Position numbers and translations under genes: made by a program. This document shows positions 1-8,759 of a stretch of DNA of 8,759 nucleotides, one piece after another (positions within the stretch are counted from its first letter, which is position 1; every line of letters starts with the position of its first letter). The notes beneath the pieces were generated by a model. That model saw only the letters and a program-made list of their open reading frames with translations. It had not been told where the DNA came from and searched no databases. Source of the DNA: Fibrobacter sp. (lineage in GTDB: Bacteria; Fibrobacterota; Fibrobacteria; Fibrobacterales; Fibrobacteraceae); NCBI GenBank assembly GCA_017550445.1, contig JAFZOV010000027.1, positions 1-8,759 on the forward strand, given 5' to 3'.

Positions 1-131
1 AGACCTTCGCTCGTATTCTTGTAAGCGCCGAGTCGAAACGACAAGTATCAACTTGTCGTGGAGACGAAGGACGAGCGAAGGCTTTATAATCCTTTTGGAG
101 TTCTTATAGACCTTCGCTCGTATTCTTGTAA
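1..131. repeat. Repeat-rich intergenic stretch with 24-bp direct repeat
   Basis: A 24-bp sequence occurs identically at 1-24 and 108-131 (begins AGACCTTCGCTCG, ends TTCTTGTAA); the left copy may extend past the window edge. Its core CCTTCGCTCGT (4-14 and 111-121) also occurs inverted at 71-81 (ACGAGCGAAGG), so the block could fold or be a composite of a small dispersed repeat. The reading frame open on the plus strand here has no recognisable protein similarity and continues antisense through GH2, so I do not call a gene. A TATAAT at 85-90 (plus) has no convincing partner hexamer. Repeats of this kind are common between Fibrobacter genes; that link is from general knowledge and was not tested. 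Confidence 0.6.
38..59. repeat. Perfect 9-bp inverted repeat (hairpin)
   Basis: ACGACAAGT (38-46) and ACTTGTCGT (51-59) are exact reverse complements around a 4-nt loop (ATCA). There is no T-tract on either side, so it is not a standard intrinsic terminator. Its arms share AACTTGTC with the elements found in the two gaps between the enzyme genes (3758-3779 and 6038-6059), so it may be a relative of those sites. Its function is unknown. Confidence 0.55.
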
Positions 132-160
132 AGAAACGTCCCGGCCGAAGCCGGGACGTT
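128..160 (-). terminator. Intrinsic terminator of the GH2 gene
   Basis: An 11-bp perfect GC-rich stem (135-145 with 150-160) encloses a 4-nt loop. Read on the minus strand the loop is TTCG closed by a C-G pair, the very stable UUCG tetraloop type. On the minus strand the stem is followed by TTTCTTT (136-130). It lies 32 bp past the GH2 stop codon, the right place and direction to end that transcript. There is no T-run on the plus-strand side, so it looks unidirectional. Confidence 0.85.
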
Positions 161-192
161 CATGCATGGGGTGTGGAGTTTCGGTTGTGCGA

Positions 193-3693
<3,501 letters not shown>

Positions 3694-3704
3694 TTATTCT
3701 TCCA

Positions 3705-3724
3705 CACCAATAAAAAATTACCTT
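3705..3724 (-). promoter_or_regulatory. Candidate promoter block upstream of GH2
   Basis: Minus-strand AAGGTAATTTTTTATTGGTG matches the block at 5985-6004 upstream of GH43 at 17 of 20 positions. It ends 23 bp before the GH2 start codon and begins just after a terminator T-tract, the expected place for a promoter core. No clear sigma-70 hexamer pair is present; TTGTTG with 17-nt spacing to TATTGG is possible but weak. The promoter role is inferred from conservation and position. Confidence 0.45.
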
Positions 3725-3733
3725 TTGTCCAAC

Positions 3734-3760
3734 AAAAAAGAACTCCCTTTTAGGGAGTTC
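3734..3760 (-). terminator. Intrinsic terminator of the GH43 gene
   Basis: GAACTCCC (3740-3747) pairs perfectly with GGGAGTTC (3753-3760) around a short AT loop, and one more T-A pair is possible. Read on the minus strand the stem is followed directly by six T (3739-3734). This is a textbook rho-independent terminator for transcripts leaving GH43, and it separates that gene from GH2. Confidence 0.88.
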
Positions 3761-3779
3761 TCGTTGACAAGTTGTCAAT
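3758..3779. promoter_or_regulatory. Conserved intergenic element with perfect 15-bp palindrome
   Basis: TTGACAAGTTGTCAA (3764-3778) is a perfect inverted repeat with 7-bp arms about one central base. The surrounding 22 bp match 6038-6059 at 19 positions; both copies sit between an upstream stop codon and its terminator stem, partly overlapping that stem's edge. The form suits an operator for a dimeric repressor or activator controlling the next gene, but an RNA-level role near the terminator is equally possible. No regulator gene is in the window. Confidence 0.5.
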
Positions 3780-3782
3780 GCA

Positions 3783-3824
3783 GATCCTTCGACTACGAAC
3801 CTACGGTTCTTCGCTCAGGATGAC
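3783..3824. repeat. Hairpin-forming dispersed-type intergenic repeat
   Basis: The segment starts GATCCTTCGACTACG and ends TTCGCTCAGGATGAC. It has nested inverted repeats: ATCCT (3784-3788) with AGGAT (3817-3821), and GAACC (3797-3801) with GGTTC (3805-3809) around TAC. The outer parts resemble the CCTTCGACTTCGCTCAGGATGA-like intergenic repeat that I recall from many bacterial genomes, here with an extra small hairpin inserted. It follows the GH43 stop by 12 bp and does not look coding. Only one copy is in the window, so its dispersed nature rests on recollection. Confidence 0.5.
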
Positions 3825-3836
3825 ACGTCTAAGTGT

Positions 3837-5942
3837 TTACTTCACTTGCACGCGGAGGGTTTTGTTCAGCCCAACAGCGCGCATAATGTACATGCCGCTT
3901 GCAAAACCAGCATTCTTAAGGGTTTGAGCGAGGTTTGCTCCTACAGCATCAATGCGACCAAGGAACTTGCCCGTTGCACCAAACACATTGTACGAAACGT
4001 TCTGCGATGCAATCTGAACATTGCGAACAGCGCCGATAGAAGTCGGGTTGCTAGGATCGACAAACTGGATCCAGTCCACATTCAGGTAGCCACCCGTAAT
4101 AAGGAGTTTGAGCACATGTTCGCCCTTCTTGAGTTCGACAGAGCCTACGTCAACTTCCTTGTAAGTCGTCCAGACGGTATCAATCTTGTCGAAGGTGATT
4201 GCATCGGTAATTGCCTTGTCGTCAAGGAACAGCTGCATGCCCGAAGTTTCGAATGCAGTAGCCACATTCGCCGTGATATTATACTTCGCATCGGCAGTGA
4301 CATTGACAGTGTATTCAACCCATTCGTCTTCTTGAGTGTAACCGATAGCGTAACCCTTGCAAACCGCATCGCCACACTTGGAATCGCTGATATCGACAAG
4401 GTCCACTTCGTCTTCGCGATAAGCGCCACCCTGGTTTTCACGATCCATGTCGTAGAAGGCCTTGTTGTGGCCGCCTACGTCATAGTTTTCAGCTTCAATC
4501 CTGCCCGGAATGGTTGCAGCGACTTCCTTATACGGAGTCTGCGGAACAGCAGTCTTTTCGCTTTCCATGTACCAGTAATCAAAATCGAAACCGCCCTGTT
4601 TTACAACGAAGAACAAGTCATCGACACCGGCAGCGTCACTCAAATCATAAGTATTTTCTTGCCAGGTAGAGCTGGCCGGGATATCCATCGAAGCAAGCAG
4701 AGCGCCCGTCTCGGAACCTGCATGGAGCTCAATCTTACCGGCTTTACCCCTAGTGCAAAGGATAATGCGGTCGGCGCCGTCACCCATGTCAACAGAGCGA
4801 ACCTTGGTATAGAACTTGTCACTCATGTTGGTGAGATAAACCGCACCGTTTTCGACTTTCACGTGTTCAATAATCGTGTAGTTGCCGCCCTCGGGGTCGC
4901 CCGGCTTACTCACAGTAATGCCACCCACCCAGGACTTGGTCTCTGCTTCGACGCGTTCAAACGGGTCGAGGTTCTTGATCGGCTTTACCACGCCGTTGTT
5001 AGTGGGGTTGATTTTCGGAATAGAACCATCTGCACCCCAGGTAAATTCTTCGATCGCGGTAGAACGGCTGTAACCGCCACCGCTCACGTTCTTCTGGTTA
5101 TGATAGAAGAAGAAGCTACGACCCTTGAAGTCAATGATACCGCAGTGGTTCGTGAATGCAGCACCCTGACCCGGTTCCATAATCAGGCCGCCCCAAGTCC
5201 ACGGACCTGTCGGATTGTCACTGGTGGAGTAAGAAATACGTTCGCCGCCATTGCCTGTGCCATGAGAAGCATAAAGCATGTAATACTTCTTATTGCGTTT
5301 ATGAATCCACGGACCTTCGGTATACACAGAGCTTCCGCCCGAAGAAAAACCGCGGCTCATGTCTGTCACATTGATCTGGCCGTCGAACGAAATCATATCT
5401 TCATTGAGTTTCGCGTAATAGAGCTTCGGGTTACCCCAGTAAAGGTAAGCCTGGCCGTCATCGTCAATCCATACGGTCGGGTCGATGTAGTCCCAGTTCG
5501 GACCTGCCAAGTGCTGACCGTTGCGGGCATCCTTGAAGGGACCCTGGGGCTTGTCTGCCACGGCCACGTTAATGGCGCGACCACCGCGGGTCGATTCCAC
5601 GGTCACATAGTAGTAATATTTGCCGTTGCGGCGAATCACCTGGGCAGCCCAGTCGCCGTTTTTCTTGGCATTGCCGCCAAAGTCTTCGTTCGAAAGAATA
5701 AGCGCGCCCATATCGGTCCAGTTCACCATATCGGTCGTGCAAGACACACGCCAACCGTGCATGGTAAAGAAGTGACCACCTTCGTCGTTACCCGTATACA
5801 CGCAAACCGTGTCGCCAAACACGACCGGAGCCGGGTCCGGAGAATAATAGGTCTGAATAATGGGGTTTTCTGCCATCGCAGAGGTGCAAAGACCGAAACC
5901 AACGAGGGCTGCAGCAGCCTTAATGCTCTTCGCAATCTTCAT
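3837..5942 (-). CDS. Secreted GH43 arabinofuranosidase/xylosidase with two CBM6-like modules
   Basis: Predicted to release alpha-L-arabinofuranose (or beta-xylose) from arabinoxylan or related glycans. The 701-residue protein has a signal peptide (1-24, cut after SAMA). The GH43 five-bladed propeller spans ~25-325 and shows the expected triad: D36 base in SPDPAPVV, D154 modulator in YIDPTVWIDDDG, and E209 acid in YTEGPW; H266 in TNHCGIID is also typical. A first CBM6-like module follows (~326-462, from FERVEAET to FDFDYWYMES), then a second, clearer one (479-629, PGRIEAENYD to NVDWIQFVDP, with DEWVEY near 539). C523 and C528 could form a disulphide. The tail (640-701; YNVFGATGKFLG, SGMYIMR, LRVQVK) resembles the FCB sorting domain. 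AAAGGG lies 7 nt before the ATG. The architecture matches GH43-CBM6 xylan enzymes of Fibrobacter. The opening NPIIQT...DPAPVV resembles GH43_29-type sequences, but subfamily and exact linkage cannot be fixed by eye. Confidence 0.92.
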   Translation of the reverse strand: MKIAKSIKAAAALVGFGLCTSAMAENPIIQTYYSPDPAPVVFGDTVCVYTGNDEGGHFFTMHGWRVSCTTDMVNWTDMGALILSNEDFGGNAKKNGDWAAQVIRRNGKYYYYVTVESTRGGRAINVAVADKPQGPFKDARNGQHLAGPNWDYIDPTVWIDDDGQAYLYWGNPKLYYAKLNEDMISFDGQINVTDMSRGFSSGGSSVYTEGPWIHKRNKKYYMLYASHGTGNGGERISYSTSDNPTGPWTWGGLIMEPGQGAAFTNHCGIIDFKGRSFFFYHNQKNVSGGGYSRSTAIEEFTWGADGSIPKINPTNNGVVKPIKNLDPFERVEAETKSWVGGITVSKPGDPEGGNYTIIEHVKVENGAVYLTNMSDKFYTKVRSVDMGDGADRIILCTRGKAGKIELHAGSETGALLASMDIPASSTWQENTYDLSDAAGVDDLFFVVKQGGFDFDYWYMESEKTAVPQTPYKEVAATIPGRIEAENYDVGGHNKAFYDMDRENQGGAYREDEVDLVDISDSKCGDAVCKGYAIGYTQEDEWVEYTVNVTADAKYNITANVATAFETSGMQLFLDDKAITDAITFDKIDTVWTTYKEVDVGSVELKKGEHVLKLLITGGYLNVDWIQFVDPSNPTSIGAVRNVQIASQNVSYNVFGATGKFLGRIDAVGANLAQTLKNAGFASGMYIMRAVGLNKTLRVQVK

Positions 5943-5984
5943 AATTTATCCCTTTACGCCCCCACAGGAGCGATTTACATGACT

Positions 5985-6004
5985 CACCACTATAAAATTA
6001 CCCT
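5985..6004 (-). promoter_or_regulatory. Candidate promoter block upstream of GH43
   Basis: Minus-strand AGGGTAATTTTATAGTGGTG is 17/20 identical to the block before GH2 (3705-3724). It abuts the GH95 terminator T-tract and ends 42 bp before the GH43 start codon. TTTTGC, a 17-nt gap and TATAGT can be read as -35 and -10 hexamers, but the -35 match is poor and would lie inside the terminator. The shared core GGTAATTTT is the strongest argument. The role is inferred. Confidence 0.45.
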
Positions 6005-6043
6005 AAAAAACGCAAAATTGCCCTCATAAAAGGGCATTTCGCG
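6005..6043 (-). terminator. Intrinsic terminator of the GH95 gene
   Basis: TGCCCT (6019-6024) pairs with AGGGCA (6031-6036) around a 6-nt loop. The stem extends outward through AAA/TTT and CGC/GCG pairs (6011-6013 with 6041-6043), with one bulged base and one mismatch. Read on the minus strand it is followed by six T (6010-6005). It ends GH95 transcription 23 bp past its stop codon, before the GH43 gene. Confidence 0.82.
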
Positions 6044-6059
6044 TGGACAAGTTATCAAT
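6038..6059. promoter_or_regulatory. Second copy of the conserved intergenic element
   Basis: This copy matches 3758-3779 at 19 of 22 positions. Its core TGGACAAGTTATCAA (6044-6058) is a degenerate version of the perfect palindrome in the other gap, with the inner GACAAGTT retained. It also lies between a stop codon and a terminator stem and overlaps the stem's outer edge. It could be a lower-affinity operator or a 3'-end element; the sequence alone does not decide. Confidence 0.45.
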
Positions 6060-6065
6060 ATGCTA

Positions 6066-8759
6066 TCAATAAGCCTTGATTTTGAGTGTTTTTTGCAGGT
6101 TTCCGCTCTTGACAACCGCAATGTAGGTACCCTGCAGCAGGCGGCCATTCTTGCCGAATTCTACCAGAGAATTACCGCTACCCTGCCGTTTTGCCACCAT
6201 ATTGCCGTTGGCTGTATACAGGCGCACCTCGTAATCGCCGTCGGTATTCACCATCAGGGCAACCGAGGCGCGAGCCATAGACACCGGGTGAACCGTTAGC
6301 GAATTTGCCACACGGGTTATTTCGGGCAGAGCCATCGCATCGGTCTTGAAGGAGTACCAGTCGACATTCATCAAGAAGTCCGTAGAGCCCGAGTAGGTGA
6401 ACTTGAGTTTCTGTTCGCCCTTGTCGAGAGCAATCGTGGTCGAAGTTTCGTACCAATCATTCCAACCCTTCGTTTTGGCAGGATCCACCGTAAGCGTCGC
6501 CAAGGCCTTGCCCTTAGAATCGGTCACCGTAATGGTCGACTTTTCTTCGGCAGCGCTTGCCACGCGGGCCGTGAGCGCATAGGTGCCGGCAGCCGGAACC
6601 TTCACCAGATATTCGCTGTAGTCGCCATCGTTAATCCAGCCGAGGTTCGGCACGCCTTCTTCGTCGGGTTCAATCTGCACGCCGTCCATGGCAATGTAGC
6701 TTTCGGCTTCAATCTTGCCCGGCAGCGTCACCGGTTCAAACGGCTGGTTCGTGAGTTTCAAGTTACCATCGAATTCGTAGACCTTGCCCGGCACCGTCGT
6801 GGTCGTGAACTTGTTGGAACCGTTCACAATGTTGAGCGTCTGACCGACATCGGACTTGATTGCCACATAGGTCAGCTTGCCGCCCTTCCAGGCCATGGAA
6901 TCGATTTCGAAACCGCCACGGGCGCGAATGCCCTTGATGCTACCATCCTTCCACTGCGAGGGGAGAGCCGGGAGCAAATTGATTCTGCCGTTATGGCTCT
7001 GCATGAGCATTTCGTTCACGCCCGAGACCGCGCCAAAGTTACCGTCAATCTGGAACGGCGGATGTGAATCGAAGAGGTTGTTGTAAGTCTTGCTCGGCGT
7101 AAGCAGCATGCGAATCATACGGTAAGCGTGATCGCCATCATGCATACGGGCCCAGAAGTTGATTTTCCAAGCGAGAGACCAACCGGTAGCATCATCGCCG
7201 CGCTGTTCCAGCGTAACGCCTGCACCCTTGATAAGGTCAGGAGTTTCTTCGGGAGTAATCTGGGCGCTCGGGAAAAGACCATACAAATGAGAAATATGGC
7301 GGTTATGGTTGCTCGGGTCGTCCCAATCCTGCAGCCATTCGGTAATCTGGCCATACTTACCTGTCTTGGTAGGCGGCAAGCGCTTTACCACAGCTTCCAT
7401 CTTGGCGCGGGCATCTTCGTCGACATCAAGAATCTTGGAAGCTTCAATCGTGTAATTCAACACGTCGCGAATAATCTGGTTGTCCATGGTCGGGCCAAAG
7501 CACACGTTGTAGCCGCCATGGTCGTTTTCCGGAGAATCACTCGGAGCCGTCACCAAGTACTTGTTGCCGGTTTCGGGTTCTTCCACGAGGCTGTTCACAA
7601 AGAAAAGTGCAGCGCCCTTCATGGTCGAATAAACGTCTTGCAAGTAAGCCTTGTCCGTCGGGTTAAAGAGGAAGTGTTCCCACAAGTGCGTACTGAGCCA
7701 GCCGGCACCTGTCGGCCACAGACCCCATGCGCCATCGATAGGAGCGGTACGGTTCCAAAGGTCGGTATTGTGGTGTTCCACCCAGCCTTCATCTACGCCC
7801 CAGTGCACCTTGGCGGTCTTTTCGCCCTGTGGCACCATGCTCTTGATTTTGTCGATAAGCGGCCACACGCATTCGCCGAGGTTAGCCGTTTCGACCGGCC
7901 AGTAGTTCATTTCAAGGTTGATATTCGTGGTATATTTACTACCCCAAACCGGGCTCGTATCCTTGTTCCAGATGCCCTGCAAGTTAGCGGGTTGGCCGCC
8001 CTTACGCGAGCTAGAAATCAGCAAGTAACGGCCGAATTGGTAATGGAGTTCTACCAAAGACGGGTCGTTCGTGGAATTGAAGTTCTTGACGCGAGTGCTA
8101 GTAATGTCGCCAGCGCTATTGTCGGCTGCGCCCAAGTCGATTTTGACGCGGTTGAAGATGGTCTGGTAATCCTTGAGGTGTGCGGCGAGCAAGTCGTCGT
8201 AAGACTTCTTCGCAACCTTCGACATAATTTCGGTCGCGATAGAGCCCGGATTGCCCGAGACATCGTTATAGGACTTGAAGTTCGTGGCTGTCGTGAGCAC
8301 GAGCATTGCGGAGTTTGCCCCCTGCACGCTGATGTTGCCGTTCGCGACAGAGACCGTGCCGCCGTCGGCCACCACATTCAAGCGATTCTGGAACTTGATG
8401 GAGTTGACTGTAACATCGTAAATGAGCGTGTTGCCGCTGCTGGACATGCTGTTGGTGCGGTGCGGAGTCGTCATAGTGGCGCCAAAGCTCACCGAGCCGC
8501 TCTTGTCAGCAGTCAAATGCACCACAATCACGTGGTCCGGATAGCTTGCAAAATATTCGCGAGTGTAGTTGACACCGCCTGCAGAGTAAGTAGTCTTTGC
8601 GATAGCGGTTTTAAGATCGAGTTCGCGGCGGTAATTGGTAGCGCCGCTATGCGACGTGGTAATCACCAGGTCGCCCACCGGCTGAAAACTTGCCGGGCCC
8701 GGGCCAATCATGTGGTCGCTCACGATAGATTCCGCCGTGCGGTAATCGCCGCGGAACAT
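6066..8759 (-). CDS. GH95 alpha-L-fucosidase/alpha-L-galactosidase with CBM6, 5' end missing
   Basis: Predicted inverting exo-glycosidase removing terminal alpha-L-fucose or alpha-L-galactose from plant glycans. 897 residues are visible. The frame begins at the window edge inside the N-terminal beta-sandwich (FQPVGDLVI and YRRELDL motifs), so roughly 100 residues plus any signal peptide are missing; the edge ATG is an internal Met. Numbering from the edge, the helical barrel (~225-590) holds YTTNINLEMNYWP (N279 and N281, the base-activating asparagines), APSDSPEN (E411, general acid) and QIDGNFG (D572, general base). These correspond to N421/N423/E566/D766 of the Bifidobacterium bifidum fucosidase AfcA. 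T277 stands where AfcA has His419, a change linked to L-galactose specificity. After a C-terminal domain (~590-675) come a CBM6-like module (680-806, GKIEAESY to MNVDWYSF) and a sorting-type tail (~820-897, ending GTYIAVVKSGNLQKTLKIKAY-like). The stop is TGA. No frameshift is seen. Confidence 0.92.
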   Translation of the reverse strand: MFRGDYRTAESIVSDHMIGPGPASFQPVGDLVITTSHSGATNYRRELDLKTAIAKTTYSAGGVNYTREYFASYPDHVIVVHLTADKSGSVSFGATMTTPHRTNSMSSSGNTLIYDVTVNSIKFQNRLNVVADGGTVSVANGNISVQGANSAMLVLTTATNFKSYNDVSGNPGSIATEIMSKVAKKSYDDLLAAHLKDYQTIFNRVKIDLGAADNSAGDITSTRVKNFNSTNDPSLVELHYQFGRYLLISSSRKGGQPANLQGIWNKDTSPVWGSKYTTNINLEMNYWPVETANLGECVWPLIDKIKSMVPQGEKTAKVHWGVDEGWVEHHNTDLWNRTAPIDGAWGLWPTGAGWLSTHLWEHFLFNPTDKAYLQDVYSTMKGAALFFVNSLVEEPETGNKYLVTAPSDSPENDHGGYNVCFGPTMDNQIIRDVLNYTIEASKILDVDEDARAKMEAVVKRLPPTKTGKYGQITEWLQDWDDPSNHNRHISHLYGLFPSAQITPEETPDLIKGAGVTLEQRGDDATGWSLAWKINFWARMHDGDHAYRMIRMLLTPSKTYNNLFDSHPPFQIDGNFGAVSGVNEMLMQSHNGRINLLPALPSQWKDGSIKGIRARGGFEIDSMAWKGGKLTYVAIKSDVGQTLNIVNGSNKFTTTTVPGKVYEFDGNLKLTNQPFEPVTLPGKIEAESYIAMDGVQIEPDEEGVPNLGWINDGDYSEYLVKVPAAGTYALTARVASAAEEKSTITVTDSKGKALATLTVDPAKTKGWNDWYETSTTIALDKGEQKLKFTYSGSTDFLMNVDWYSFKTDAMALPEITRVANSLTVHPVSMARASVALMVNTDGDYEVRLYTANGNMVAKRQGSGNSLVEFGKNGRLLQGTYIAVVKSGNLQKTLKIKAY

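Noticed and set aside
81..110. Plus-strand promoter with TATAAT at 85-90
   Set aside because: No acceptable -35 hexamer lies 16-18 bp upstream, and no plus-strand gene follows it; downstream is the 3' end of GH2 on the other strand.
1..131. CRISPR array made of the repeated 24-bp sequence
   Set aside because: Only two copies are seen, spaced 107 bp apart with an inverted core between them; there is no regular 30-40 bp spacer pattern and no cas gene.
3846..6029. Long plus-strand open frame (727 codons) opposite GH43
   Set aside because: It has the same antisense shadow character, runs through the promoter and terminator region, and shows no recognisable domain. GH43 on the minus strand has an intact triad and signal peptide.
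8757..8759. ATG at the right edge as the true GH95 start
   Set aside because: The frame starts within the N-terminal GH95 domain with no signal peptide, while conserved N-terminal family sequence is missing. It is an internal methionine at the window edge.

Overview
The window reads as a plant-cell-wall degradation locus from a Fibrobacter-like bacterium (Fibrobacterota, rumen or gut type). I infer this from three signs. Secreted glycoside hydrolases are fused to family 6 carbohydrate-binding modules (CBM6). All three proteins carry a similar C-terminal tail of the kind seen on secreted Fibrobacter and other FCB-group enzymes. Base composition is moderate, roughly half GC. No 16S, tRNA or other phylogenetic marker is present, so the assignment is an inference.

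All three genes lie on the minus strand and are transcribed from the right edge to the left. The first (8759 to 6066, 5' end outside the window) is a GH95 alpha-L-fucosidase/alpha-L-galactosidase with a CBM6. The second (5942 to 3837) is a GH43 arabinofuranosidase/xylosidase-type enzyme with two CBM6-like modules. The third (3681 to 193) is a large LacZ-type GH2 beta-galactosidase. The two complete proteins start with an export signal, and all three end in a sorting-type tail, so they probably act outside the cytoplasm.

The gaps are short (123 and 155 bp) and share a layout. In transcription order each holds a conserved ~22-bp element built on the palindrome TTGACAACTTGTCAA (perfect in one gap, degenerate in the other), an intrinsic terminator hairpin with a T-tract, and a conserved 20-bp AT-rich block just upstream of the next gene. 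The locus therefore looks like a row of individually terminated and individually promoted genes sharing regulatory modules rather than one simple operon. The gap after GH43 also holds a hairpin-forming sequence that looks like a dispersed intergenic repeat. After GH2 there is a strong terminator (11-bp stem, TTCG loop) followed by a repeat-rich stretch with a 24-bp direct repeat and two inverted repeats, and no recognisable gene.

Together the enzymes could strip L-galactose or L-fucose (GH95), arabinose or xylose (GH43) and beta-galactose (GH2) from hemicellulose side chains. Two substrates fit: heavily decorated grass glucuronoarabinoxylan, or fucosylated/galactosylated xyloglucan. I see no novel enzyme class. 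The most interesting signals are the repeated intergenic cassette and the GH95 active-site residue that may indicate L-galactose specificity.
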